A stretch of 24,517 nt of DNA, taken from positions 1-24,517 of IMG/VR virus record IMGVR_UViG_3300037507_000420; one strand, 5' to 3'. Each line of letters starts with the position of its first letter. Within the stretch, counting starts at the first letter, position 1. Shown here in pieces: positions 8,193 to 14,363 of the stretch. Under the pieces are notes generated by a model. That model saw only the letters and a program-made list of their open reading frames with translations. It made no database searches and was not told where the DNA came from. Made by a program: the position numbers and the translations under genes. Origin of the DNA: a virus.

Positions 8193-8564
8193 ATGAAATT
8201 CTTAAAATACGAGTTCACGCCTACCCAATGGGCTACGGCTAAAGCCAAGATTGAGACCACCGATAGCGAGGGCAACGTAACTTGGGATGCTACCAAAGTG
8301 ACTGCGGTAGTAGAACTCGGTCATCTTTGCACCCAATGGGGAACCGATGCCGAAGGCAACCAAGTGTGTGAGGTAACGTCACCAAAGTACGCAGTTGACA
8401 TCCTATGGACTGCGGAGCCTCTGGTTACTTCGTTTGCGTCTTATGTCGTATGGCCAGCCCCTTGCGGAGTTCATATCTTCGCTGGATGGGAATCAGCATA
8501 CGAGTCAGAATACTGCGTAGCTAACCCCGATGCTTCTTATTGCCAAGAACCAAATAATAATTAA
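8193..8564 (+). CDS. Conserved tail-associated protein, function unknown
   Basis: The 123-residue protein starts MKFLKYEFTPTQWATAKAKI and has VVELGHLCTQWG, KYAVDILWTAEPL, YVVWPAPCGVHIFAG and a Cys-containing acidic end. I recall this layout from proteins placed between fibre genes in Bacteroidetes phages. Four cysteines (in HLCTQ, NQVCE, PCGV and EYCV) plus one near the end could form disulfides. Its place between two fibre-like genes suggests a fibre or adsorption accessory. Confidence 0.6.
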   Translation: MKFLKYEFTPTQWATAKAKIETTDSEGNVTWDATKVTAVVELGHLCTQWGTDAEGNQVCEVTSPKYAVDILWTAEPLVTSFASYVVWPAPCGVHIFAGWESAYESEYCVANPDASYCQEPNNN

Positions 8565-8566
8565 AT

Positions 8567-9442
8567 ATGGGAACAACACTTACGGGGACAACCCCACAGG
8601 ACACATACGATAGCCTTATTAAGGTTACGGACAACGGGCCTCTTACAGGGTCATTAAAGAAACTGACTGACGGATTAGGCAACGATTCTTCTTTGTCTTT
8701 GTCAACGACTGCTGCTTCCTTATCGGGCACTTTGGCAGTAAGCGGCAACGCTACGTTTGACACAACTACTCTTGTGGTTGATGCAACCAACAACCGCGTA
8801 GGCATCGGCACAAGTAGCCCTTCGGGCACGCTGCACGTTGCAGGTGGTGACATCATCTTGGGAGCATCATACGGATTAAAGTTCAGCTCAACATCTTATA
8901 TGACTCCTGAAAACAACGTAACAGGAGCAGAGATTAGCACGGCAGGTGTGTTTGTACTTAAAACGGGAGTAACTCCTGCCGAGCGTATTCGTGTTGATGC
9001 TGACGGATTGAAGTTCAACGGGGACACCGCAGCAGCCAACGCCCTTGATGACTACGAAGAAGGCACTTGGACTATGGGTGTTGCTTTTGGTGGTGCGTCT
9101 GTTGGTGTGACTTATTCAGCAAACACGGGAACATATACCAAGATAGGAAGGCAAGTTACGGTGAGTGGAGTTGTTACATTGTCAAGCAAGGGAAGTTCTT
9201 CGGGTGACGCAAGGATTACGGGCCTGCCTTTTGCAATTCCCAATTCATTTCAAAATTACCCAGCAGCGAGTGCGTGGTTTAGCAATATTACTTTTGCTAA
9301 TCAACTTGTAGCGGTTGGTCAAATCAATTCTACAACAATAAGATTAGATGAAGTGAGCTTGTTGGGAACAACAACAAACATTACTAACGCTGACTTTACA
9401 AATTCAAGCGAAGTAATCATTTCTCTCACCTACTTCGTATAA
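8567..9442 (+). CDS. Tail fibre protein with repeat shaft and beta-rich tip
   Basis: The 291-residue protein has an N-terminal MGTTLTGTTPQDTYDSLIKV, a Ser/Thr-rich stalk (TTAASLSGTLAVSGNATF), the phage/peptidase-linked shaft motif LVVDATNNRVGIGTSSPSG (about 67-85), DGLKFNGD, then LDDYEEGTWTMGVAFGG, which starts a C-terminal tip domain with YTKIGRQVTVSGVVTL. These are recurrent in trimeric tail fibres. It starts two bases after the previous stop. The host range determinant could be here or in the 6688 fibre. Confidence 0.75.
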   Translation: MGTTLTGTTPQDTYDSLIKVTDNGPLTGSLKKLTDGLGNDSSLSLSTTAASLSGTLAVSGNATFDTTTLVVDATNNRVGIGTSSPSGTLHVAGGDIILGASYGLKFSSTSYMTPENNVTGAEISTAGVFVLKTGVTPAERIRVDADGLKFNGDTAAANALDDYEEGTWTMGVAFGGASVGVTYSANTGTYTKIGRQVTVSGVVTLSSKGSSSGDARITGLPFAIPNSFQNYPAASAWFSNITFANQLVAVGQINSTTIRLDEVSLLGTTTNITNADFTNSSEVIISLTYFV

Positions 9443-9460
9443 TAAATTAAACTAAACAAA

Positions 9461-9706
9461 ATGATTGAAGAAGTAATCTACATCAGCGAATTCAACGTCA
9501 GACTTGACGGAACTATCGCAGTTCGCAAAACCACAGACGTTACCAAAGACGGAGCCGTAATCGCTTCATCTTATTGGCGCACCGTGCTTGCAGTTAACGA
9601 CCCTGCTGCCGATGAGGTATTGGGAGTTGATGGCTACTACCGCACCCTTGCCAACGATGCTTGGGCAATGATTCCTGCACCCGTTGCAGAAGTTGTAGCC
9701 GAGTAA
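9461..9706 (+). CDS. Small protein following the fibre gene, function unknown
   Basis: The 81-residue acidic protein (MIEEVIYISEFNVRLDGTIA onward) has beta-strand-like segments and a central SYWRTVLAVNDPAADE; the C-terminus is Ala/Val-rich. It is preceded by an A-rich leader ending ACAAAATG and no Shine-Dalgarno sequence. I recall short proteins with the RLDGTIAVR...YWR layout after fibre genes and treat it as a fibre-cluster accessory of unknown function. Confidence 0.6.
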   Translation: MIEEVIYISEFNVRLDGTIAVRKTTDVTKDGAVIASSYWRTVLAVNDPAADEVLGVDGYYRTLANDAWAMIPAPVAEVVAE

Positions 9707-9841
9707 GTGGAACACCTACAACAACGGCTTGAGGCATTAAAGCAGCAAGAGGCGAATCTACTAATGCAATTAGATGAGGTTCGTGTCTTGGTTGCGGCAT
9801 ACGAGAACACCCTAAAAGAAAATGACAAAAGAGTCAGTTGA
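9707..9841 (+). CDS. 44-residue coiled-coil microprotein at the start of the lysis block
   Basis: GTG 9707 directly follows the preceding TAA. The product (MEHLQQRLEALKQQEANLLM onward) is a single heptad-like helix with leucines at regular intervals, and its gene overlaps the next, holin-like gene by 20 bases. Such short coiled-coil proteins before holin genes are common in these phages, to my recollection. Function unknown; an anti-holin or structural role is only possible. Confidence 0.55.
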   Translation: MEHLQQRLEALKQQEANLLMQLDEVRVLVAAYENTLKENDKRVS

Positions 9842-9992
9842 TAGCGTTGTAACGTCTTGGTCTTTGACAGGCACAGGGCTGCTCTTGAGCTACGTTCACC
9901 AAGCCTTTGGGCTTATGGTATTAGTTGCCTCTTTGGGATACACCTTATGGAAGTGGCGCAGGGATTATCTGAAGGACAAAGGTGCTAATTGA
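9822..9992 (+). CDS. Holin-like small membrane protein
   Basis: ATG 9822 opens 56 codons. After a polar N-terminus (MTKESVDSVVTSW), a hydrophobic stretch runs from about residue 14 to 42 (SLTGTGLLLSYVHQAFGLMV, then LVASLGYTLW), either one long or two short transmembrane segments, and the C-terminus KWRRDYLKDKGAN is strongly basic. Size, charge distribution and position before the M15 peptidase fit a phage holin that permeabilises the inner membrane. The holin call is by context. Confidence 0.58.
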   Translation: MTKESVDSVVTSWSLTGTGLLLSYVHQAFGLMVLVASLGYTLWKWRRDYLKDKGAN

Positions 9993-10182
9993 GCGCATCT
10001 TCGGTAACCCGAAGACTACTCTACTTGGGCTGATAATCATCGGCCTTTGTTTTGTGCTTGTGTTTTACGAGAAGGCCACGCTCACGGAGGTGAGTGCGTT
10101 TATGATGGGTGCGTTCGCACTTATGTTTCTAAAAGACCCTAAAGATGGCGAAGCAACAGGCGGTAAGCCAACGAATAAGTAA
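9982..10182 (+). CDS. Second small membrane protein of the lysis block
   Basis: GTG 9982 overlaps the preceding gene by 11 bases. The 66-residue protein has two hydrophobic segments, about 14-28 (LLGLIIIGLCFVLVF) and 36-49 (VSAFMMGAFALMFL), and a charged Gly/Lys tail. Two adjacent small membrane proteins may form a holin pair or holin and anti-holin; the sequence cannot tell which is which. Confidence 0.58.
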   Translation: MLIERIFGNPKTTLLGLIIIGLCFVLVFYEKATLTEVSAFMMGAFALMFLKDPKDGEATGGKPTNK

Positions 10183-10273
10183 GAGCAAGAAGCGAGGCAA
10201 GCACTCCAAGAGTGCATCTGCCAATAAAGCGAGTAAAAACTACAAGAAGCCTTACAAAAGTCAAGGTCGTTAA
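10145..10273 (+). CDS. 42-residue Lys/Ser-rich basic microprotein
   Basis: ATG 10145 lies inside the 3' end of the membrane-protein gene in another frame (38-base overlap) and ends at TAA 10271-10273. The product (MAKQQAVSQRISKSKKRGKH onward) contains about 13 Lys and 4 Arg and ends SKNYKKPYKSQGR. I recall a KRxGxHSK...SKNYKKxYxGQGR pattern in many Bacteroidetes phages, so I consider the gene real. High charge suggests nucleic-acid binding, but this is unproven. Confidence 0.6.
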   Translation: MAKQQAVSQRISKSKKRGKHSKSASANKASKNYKKPYKSQGR

Positions 10274-10434
10274 AATGTGCATTAAGGCGCACTTTACCTG
10301 TTAATGTACGTTTTAATGTACATTATGACTACAAATTGTGCAATTAAATGCACATTAAGCACTATGCAAAAACTGCAAAGTGTAAACTCAAATGAGCATA
10401 ATGTGTAAAATGTCCAACTTTTGATATTAAAAAT
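10274..10434. repeat. Non-coding spacer with inverted repeats and palindromes
   Basis: The spacer holds AATGTGCATT (10274-10283) and its exact reverse complement AATGCACATT (10347-10356), with the perfect palindrome AATGTACATT (10315-10324) midway and the near copy TTAATGTACG at 10301-10310. AATTG/CAATT arms at 10334-10345 form another dyad. The AATGTG core recurs near 10400 and 10432. I see no gene or TAnnTTTG box. Operator, origin or terminator-like functions are all possible. Confidence 0.6.
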
Positions 10435-10860
10435 GTGACCAAGAACTTCACCCTCGCAGAACTGACTGCTACAAAAACAGGGCTTCCTAACGCTTTACCC
10501 AAGCATCTGGAACCCAACCTCCGTGCGCTTGCAGAAAACGTCTTACAACCCACGAGAGATGCCTTAGGTGCGGTGAAAGTAACGAGTGCATACCGCAGCC
10601 CTGCGGTGAATAGCAAAGTAGGGGGAGCAAAGACATCGCAGCATACGCAAGCACAAGCAGCCGACCTAAAGTGCGAAGCAGGCAATGATGTTTTATTTCA
10701 TTGGATAAAGGACAATTTAGACTTTGACCAACTCATTTGGGAATTTGGCTCTGATAGTGCGCCATCGTGGGTACACGTTAGTTACTCAAGTACCAAGAAC
10801 CGAAAACAAATTCTAAAAGCAGTAAAGCACAATGGCAAAACCAAATACCTCACCTTTTGA
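10435..10860 (+). CDS. Endolysin: M15-family peptidase
   Basis: The 141-residue protein, from GTG 10435, matches Peptidase M15 (DD-peptidase / L-Ala-D-Glu type): SAYRSPAVNSKVGGAKTSQH (51-70), AAD (75-77) and WVHVSY (112-117). The expected zinc ligands are H70, D77 and H114. It cuts peptidoglycan cross-links or stem peptides at lysis. No signal peptide is visible, so release would depend on a holin. The spanin-like gene starts 11 bases after its stop. Confidence 0.85.
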   Translation: MTKNFTLAELTATKTGLPNALPKHLEPNLRALAENVLQPTRDALGAVKVTSAYRSPAVNSKVGGAKTSQHTQAQAADLKCEAGNDVLFHWIKDNLDFDQLIWEFGSDSAPSWVHVSYSSTKNRKQILKAVKHNGKTKYLTF

Positions 10861-10871
10861 TAACTGGCTCA

Positions 10872-11279
10872 ATGAACTTGAAACTAAACCCCAACCGACT
10901 TGCAATGTGGACAATCCTGCTGACTGCGACTCTTGCGGCTCTTAGCAGTTGCGCTACTGTGAAACCCGTCCTTCAGAGTGTAGTTGTAAGGGACACGGTG
11001 ATTGTCACCAAGACAAAGTACCTGACCGACACTCTGGAACTTTACAAGGACACGACCATCTACCAAGACAAGGTAAGGCTTCAGCTCCAGTACATAGACC
11101 GAAAGGTGTACGTTGAGGCAACGTGCTTGCCCGATACCATCCGAGTCACACAAACCAAGATTCTAACAAAGGAGAAAAAGCAGAGGGGATGGACTTTGGA
11201 AGGAGCAGCGGTTACGCTTGGGCTTATCCTTGTGGTTGCGTACTTCATCAAGAAGTGGATAGATAAGCTCGTAGAGTAG
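10872..11279 (+). CDS. Unimolecular spanin-like lipoprotein (putative)
   Basis: From ATG 10872 the product is 135 residues. Residues 9-27 are a lipoprotein signal with lipobox LSSC (acylated Cys27), residues 35-100 are a Thr/Val/Asp-rich beta or extended stretch (VVVRDTVIVTKTKYLTDT), and 110-127 (EGAAVTLGLILVVAYFIK) are a transmembrane segment. An outer-membrane lipid anchor plus an inner-membrane C-terminus is the architecture of u-spanins such as T1 gp11, which fuse both membranes at lysis. Position right after the endolysin supports this. An internal ATG at 10905 (MWTILLT) is an alternative start. Confidence 0.65.
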   Translation: MNLKLNPNRLAMWTILLTATLAALSSCATVKPVLQSVVVRDTVIVTKTKYLTDTLELYKDTTIYQDKVRLQLQYIDRKVYVEATCLPDTIRVTQTKILTKEKKQRGWTLEGAAVTLGLILVVAYFIKKWIDKLVE

Positions 11280-11345
11280 GTTTATTTGGCTTCTACTGCA
11301 CTTAGATACTAAAATGGTATAAGTGTATGACTTGAGGTATTTGGA

Positions 11346-11397
11346 TGCGTTAGAACGCAACTTCTTTCTTTTTCTTTGTTTAGTTTCTTTTTCTTTA
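11346..11397 (+). terminator. Possible terminator: short hairpin plus pyrimidine tract
   Basis: TGCGT (11346-11350) and ACGCA (11355-11359) pair around a TAGA loop, then follows a 37-base stretch of almost only T and C (11361-11397). The stem is short, so termination is uncertain, but the place after the lysis genes fits. Confidence 0.4.
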
Positions 11398-11409
11398 AGT
11401 TGTTTGGTA

Positions 11410-11495
11410 AAGTTAAGAGTTGACTAACTACTAACTAAAGTCAAGTTAATAGTTGATTAAGTAATTAAGTTAAGTAAGTTAACTATTCAACTTTG
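11410..11495. repeat. Iteron-like AAGTTAA repeat cluster
   Basis: AAGTTAA occurs at 11410, 11443, 11467 and 11476. A tandem CTAACTA pair lies at 11424-11437, and TTGACT (11420-11425) faces AGTCAA (11439-11444) as an inverted repeat. The whole stretch is AT-rich and non-coding, just upstream of the replication genes. An origin or operator array is plausible but not shown. Confidence 0.55.
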
Positions 11496-11513
11496 ATAAA
11501 AAACAAAATAAAA

Positions 11514-11542
11514 TTGACATACGCAAGTCCTTATGCTAATAT
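11514..11542 (+). promoter_or_regulatory. Sigma70-type promoter TTGACA-17-TAATAT
   Basis: TTGACA (11514-11519), a 17-base spacer and TAATAT (11537-11542) form a near-consensus proteobacterial-style promoter. Transcription would start near 11549, 10-15 bases before the first replication-region gene. The Bacteroidetes housekeeping sigma uses a different -7 box, so its use in the host is uncertain. Confidence 0.5.
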
Positions 11543-11562
11543 GTAATGATTCTAAATAATGA

Positions 11563-11874
11563 ATGACCACATCTACATTTATTGGGATGATGTACCTTTG
11601 GCTAATGACACCAAAGTACTACATCGGCAAGACGTTGAAGATAGAAGCGAAGGATGTGGTGATGGACTTCCAACCTGATAATTACAATCTTGGAACTGCC
11701 CTCACCTACCTAATGAGAGCAGGGAAGAAACCTCACAATCCTATCTGCGATGACATCAGAAAGGCTATCGCACACCTAAATTTTGAACTTGAACGCCAAG
11801 ATGAGCAGCAAACCATTAGCGCAACAAGCGAAGGAAGCCAAACAACAACAGGCCGATATGCAGTACTATACTAA
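11563..11874 (+). CDS. DUF3310-family protein (T7 gp1.7-like nucleotide kinase family)
   Basis: Residues 16-77 carry the DUF3310 pattern: PKYYIGKT, IEAKDVVMDF, NLGTALTYLMRAGKK and CDDIRKAIAHLNFELERQ. T7 gp1.7 of this group has nucleotide kinase activity, so a role in nucleotide metabolism is possible. The frame opens at ATG 11563, but ATG 11605 (MTPKYYIGK) would give a family-typical N-terminus. The low-complexity Ser/Thr/Gln C-terminus overlaps the next gene by 74 bases. This is the first gene after the iteron region. Confidence 0.68.
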   Translation: MTTSTFIGMMYLWLMTPKYYIGKTLKIEAKDVVMDFQPDNYNLGTALTYLMRAGKKPHNPICDDIRKAIAHLNFELERQDEQQTISATSEGSQTTTGRYAVLY

Positions 11875-12058
11875 CCCTGCCAAACGCAGGAAGATAGACT
11901 TCATCCTTGAGGAGTGCGCTACGCTGATGTCTAACTGCGAAGCCACATACCAAGCTCGCCAACAGGCGAAGTACAAAGAACAAGAGCTACTGGGTGAGAT
12001 AGCCAAGATAGACCTGCACTTCGCTATACAATGCGGCTACCTGATTCCCGATAATTGA
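11801..12058 (+). CDS. Hypothetical helical protein (early region)
   Basis: From ATG 11801 the product has 85 residues; the frame extends upstream to a TTG at 11783 but this adds overlap. It is helical and Gln/Ala/Lys-rich (MSSKPLAQQAKEAKQQQADM), with KRRKIDFILEECATLMSNCE in the middle and a hydrophobic end. It overlaps DUF3310 at its start and RusA at its end (TTGA), so all three are probably translated together. I do not recognise the family. Confidence 0.55.
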   Translation: MSSKPLAQQAKEAKQQQADMQYYTNPAKRRKIDFILEECATLMSNCEATYQARQQAKYKEQELLGEIAKIDLHFAIQCGYLIPDN

Positions 12059-12411
12059 AAAGCTACAAGGTTGTAGTCACAAAGGTTCCGAGCTTAAATG
12101 CATTTTATGCATCAAGGCATTGGACAGTTCGCAAAAAGGCTAAAGACTTACATTGCGATGAAGTCCTTGCGCAGCTTTACGCAATGGACTGCGTACAAAT
12201 CACAGACGTACATATAACCTGCCTTGTGAATTACAAGTACGATGTGGACAATTCCATTATGGCGGTGAAGTTTGCGCTTGACGCATTCAAGAAGTGGGGA
12301 GCTATTCGTGATGATAGCCCCAAGTATGTGAAACAAATTAAACTGGTACATAGCGAGGCCATTGCTAAAGACACCGCAGAAATTATTTTTGAGGGAGTGA
12401 TTGTAGAATAA
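12055..12411 (+). CDS. rusA: RusA-like Holliday junction resolvase
   Basis: The 118-residue protein starts at TTG 12055, overlapping the previous TGA as TTGA. It has the RusA hallmarks: PSLNAFYASRHW (12-23), YDVDNSIMAVKFALDAFKKWGA with the metal-binding D63 and D65, and IRDDSPKYV with D86/D87. RusA cuts four-way junctions made during recombination and replication, helping to resolve DNA before packaging. The length is normal for the family. Confidence 0.82.
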   Translation: MKSYKVVVTKVPSLNAFYASRHWTVRKKAKDLHCDEVLAQLYAMDCVQITDVHITCLVNYKYDVDNSIMAVKFALDAFKKWGAIRDDSPKYVKQIKLVHSEAIAKDTAEIIFEGVIVE

Positions 12412-12418
12412 TTAGTTG

Positions 12419-12426
12419 TATATTTG
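12419..12426 (+). promoter_or_regulatory. Bacteroidetes-type promoter (-7 box TATATTTG)
   Basis: TATATTTG matches TAnnTTTG and lies 23 bases before ATG 12449. A GAATAATTAGT stretch upstream (12406-12416) recurs at the 16655 promoter. No clear -33 TTTG box at normal spacing. Likely starts transcription of the microprotein and the putative ssDNA-binding gene. Confidence 0.62.
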
Positions 12427-12437
12427 CATAACTTAAA

Positions 12438-12444
12438 ACCAATC
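12438..12444 (+). promoter_or_regulatory. ACCAATC leader element, copy 1
   Basis: ACCAATC preceded by TTAAA lies 4 bases before ATG 12449, in the presumed 5' leader of the TATATTTG promoter. It is one of seven copies in the early region. Confidence 0.6.
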
Positions 12445-12448
12445 AGTT

Positions 12449-12589
12449 ATGACTTTATCATTTTCACAAGACGTTTACACCGAGATGGTGCAAGTGCAAC
12501 AAGCACAAATCCAAGCACTTCAAAACAAGATACAAGAGCTTCAAGCTCGTATTGATGTATTGGAGCAGCAATCAATTCTATTTATCTAA
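12449..12589 (+). CDS. 46-residue coiled-coil microprotein
   Basis: ATG 12449 opens MTLSFSQDVYTEMVQVQQAQ, then a Gln/Leu/Ile heptad helix (IQALQNKIQELQARIDVLEQ) and ends in ILFI. It is the first gene after a promoter and has the ACCAATC leader, which supports translation. A short oligomerising helix; function unknown. Confidence 0.6.
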   Translation: MTLSFSQDVYTEMVQVQQAQIQALQNKIQELQARIDVLEQQSILFI

Positions 12590-12590
12590 A

Positions 12591-12597
12591 ACCAATC
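12591..12597 (+). promoter_or_regulatory. ACCAATC leader element, copy 2
   Basis: ACCAATC lies between TAA 12587-12589 and ATG 12602 (4-base gap to the start). There is no promoter box in between, so this copy must act within an operon, pointing to RNA or translation. Confidence 0.6.
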
Positions 12598-12601
12598 TAT
12601 T

Positions 12602-13039
12602 ATGCCTAAAATTATTTCAATCACCCCCACAGGACAGTGGCAGGATTTATACAAACTTGAAGTCAGGTTCGACTCAGGGGATTTTGGAACTGCCTTTGCC
12701 AAATCACAGACCCCACCCTATGCCGTAGGCGAAGACGTGGAGTACACCAAGAACGAAAAGGGTACGGTGAAAATCCAACGAGCCAATGCTTTTGGCGGTG
12801 GTGGATACACCCAGTCTGCACCATCTGCTCTTTCATATGCTGGTAAGACAGATGACCGTTCCGCTTCTATCATCCGACAGGTTGCTTTGAAGTCTGCGGT
12901 GGAGTACGCTTGTGCTGCGCAACACGATGTCAACACCATCCTTGCCAACGCAGAGACCTTTAACGCTTGGATGACAGGGCAGAGTGCTGCTCCTGCATCA
13001 CACACCGAGCATTTCGCAAATCGCAACGACCCTTTCTGA
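12602..13039 (+). CDS. Putative single-stranded-DNA-binding protein
   Basis: The 145-residue protein has an N-terminal beta-rich half (residues 2-60: IISITPTGQWQDLYKLEVRF, DFGTAFAK, YAVGEDVEYT, GTVKIQ) that could be an OB fold, a Gly-rich linker (64-70), and a helical part (IIRQVALKSAVEYACA; DVNTILANAETFNAWM). It ends in NRNDPF, like the acidic-Pro-Phe tip of SSB proteins. It lies between the resolvase and the helicase-like ATPase and is followed by a strong terminator, fitting high expression. Not a canonical SSB, so the call is tentative. Confidence 0.5.
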   Translation: MPKIISITPTGQWQDLYKLEVRFDSGDFGTAFAKSQTPPYAVGEDVEYTKNEKGTVKIQRANAFGGGGYTQSAPSALSYAGKTDDRSASIIRQVALKSAVEYACAAQHDVNTILANAETFNAWMTGQSAAPASHTEHFANRNDPF

Positions 13040-13068
13040 TTGGTTTTATATTAGGTCGTTGTGTGAAG

Positions 13069-13091
13069 CCCCTCTACGGAGGGGTTTTTTT
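13069..13091 (+). terminator. Rho-independent terminator with TACG tetraloop
   Basis: CCCCTC (13069-13074) pairs with GAGGGG (13079-13084) around TACG, the very stable cUACGg-type loop, followed by T7 (13085-13091). It separates the putative ssDNA-binding gene from the ATPase gene, which has its own promoter at 13108. Confidence 0.88.
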
Positions 13092-13107
13092 ATGTCAATT
13101 ATTTTGT

Positions 13108-13115
13108 TATATTTG
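13108..13115 (+). promoter_or_regulatory. Bacteroidetes-type promoter (-7 box TATATTTG)
   Basis: TATATTTG, identical to the boxes at 12419 and 16655, lies between a terminator and ATG 13133. Transcription would start near 13121, giving a leader of only about 12 bases that includes or begins in ACCAATC. Confidence 0.65.
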
Positions 13116-13118
13116 CTC

Positions 13119-13125
13119 ACCAATC
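13119..13125 (+). promoter_or_regulatory. ACCAATC leader element, copy 3
   Basis: ACCAATC, 7 bases before ATG 13133 and only 3 bases after the -7 box, so at or near the predicted transcript start. Confidence 0.6.
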
Positions 13126-13132
13126 AGAATCA

Positions 13133-14065
13133 ATGATACACCCCGACCTTCTTTCTAACGAGTCTTCGTTACCATATCTGCAACGCGCCCTCAAGGGCAA
13201 GTACTACGACACTGGCAAGCTCGGTGTTTATGAGGTAGACCAATACCTACGCCTTAAAGATGGTGAGTTTGTCGTAGTGGTCGGCCACGCTAACGTGGGC
13301 AAGACCCATACGCTGCTTTATCTTATGCTCTTGCAGTCGTATAACTTTGGCAAGAAGTGGCTGATATACTCCGCAGAGAACGAAGTGCCAAGCCTCAAGC
13401 GCAAGCTCATTGAGTTCCTTGTCTGCAAACCCATACAGGGAATTGATGAGGGGATGATGTACCGCAAGCTTGACTTCATCAACGAGTACTTCCAATTTCT
13501 TGACGGCAATCGGCTATTCACCGCATTTGAACTTCTTGAGGTGATGAACTCTATCAAGAACGAATGGAACTATACAGGTGCTTTGATTGACCCCTACAAC
13601 TCCCTATCCACAGACCAAAAGAAACTTGGCAAGACAGGGATGCACGAATACCACTATGAGGTAGCCTCTGCGCTGCGTGTGTTTGCTCACACTAACAACG
13701 TCACCACTATCGTAAACGCCCACCCTGTTACTGAAGCGATGCGCAAGGTGTTCTATAAAGGACACCAATACGAAGGGATGCCAATGCCCCCAAATGCGGC
13801 AGATGTTGAAGGAGGGGGTAAGTGGAGTTCCCGCAGCGACTGTTTTGTTGTGATTCACCGTTTTGCAGCCCACGAAACCGATTGGATATACACACACATT
13901 CACGTTCGAAAGGTCAAAGAGATGGAGTCTGGTGGGCGCATCACGCCCCTTGAGACACCGCTTGTTTTGCAGAGCGTGTTGGGTAATGTCGGTTTTGTGA
14001 TAAACGGGCGTAACTTGCTGCCAATTAAAATGGATGAAACGCCTGCGACTGATGTACCCTTCTGA
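13133..14065 (+). CDS. RecA/DnaB-type replicative ATPase (putative helicase)
   Basis: The 310-residue protein has Walker A GHANVGKT (51-58), a strand plus Glu in LIYSAENE (77-84), Walker B GALIDPYNSL (148-157, D152) and NAHP (194-197) as sensor-like motif. This is the RecA-like / DnaB C-terminal ATPase fold without an N-terminal primase or DnaB-N domain, so probably a short replicative helicase or a loader/recombinase. The C-terminus DVPF again resembles an SSB-type tip. It has its own promoter and leads the operon with the DnaA-like and sigma genes. Confidence 0.75.
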   Translation: MIHPDLLSNESSLPYLQRALKGKYYDTGKLGVYEVDQYLRLKDGEFVVVVGHANVGKTHTLLYLMLLQSYNFGKKWLIYSAENEVPSLKRKLIEFLVCKPIQGIDEGMMYRKLDFINEYFQFLDGNRLFTAFELLEVMNSIKNEWNYTGALIDPYNSLSTDQKKLGKTGMHEYHYEVASALRVFAHTNNVTTIVNAHPVTEAMRKVFYKGHQYEGMPMPPNAADVEGGGKWSSRSDCFVVIHRFAAHETDWIYTHIHVRKVKEMESGGRITPLETPLVLQSVLGNVGFVINGRNLLPIKMDETPATDVPF

Positions 14066-14363
14066 TGACTCCCACGACCTTTACATAAGGGAGAAGCAGT
14101 TGATGCTTGCAGGTACTGCGATGTGGTTGGCGCAGCAAGCAGCAGACAAGGCAAAAGGCAGAGAGGTACAAGATGACATCCTGCACCACGTTATGAGCTG
14201 CCACTATGCAGACCTCCTCTTGCAGCAGTTTATTGACTACCGCCAGTTCACCGAAGGCAAGATGAACGAGATGTACCTTGCTAACGCCAAGCTGCGAGTT
14301 GATAGTGAGCAGATGATATACGAGATACAACGCCTGCAAGGGATTATTGAGGACTCGCTATGA
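14052..14363 (+). CDS. Hypothetical helical protein downstream of the ATPase
   Basis: ATG 14052 overlaps the ATPase gene by 14 bases (ATG 14034 in the same frame is the alternative). The 103 residues are helical: YIREKQLMLAGTAMWLAQQA, VQDDILHHVMSCHYADLLLQ and a C-terminal coiled coil (LRVDSEQMIYEIQRLQGIIE). The stop overlaps the next start as ATGA. Possibly a helicase partner by position; family not recognised. Confidence 0.55.
   Translation: MYPSDDSHDLYIREKQLMLAGTAMWLAQQAADKAKGREVQDDILHHVMSCHYADLLLQQFIDYRQFTEGKMNEMYLANAKLRVDSEQMIYEIQRLQGIIEDSL

Noticed and set aside
6688-9442. Diversity-generating retroelement at the fibre genes
   Set aside because: No reverse transcriptase and no template/variable repeat pair seen near the fibre genes.
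11281-11562. A protein gene in the 280-base gap
   Set aside because: All three + frames are broken by frequent stops; the stretch is non-coding with repeats, a pyrimidine tract and a promoter.
11559-11678. 39-codon frame (MNDHIYIYWDDVPLANDTKV onward) starting 4 bases before the DUF3310 frame
   Set aside because: It overlaps the DUF3310 gene, but would be plausible if the latter starts at 11605. Too short and without a known match to list as a gene.
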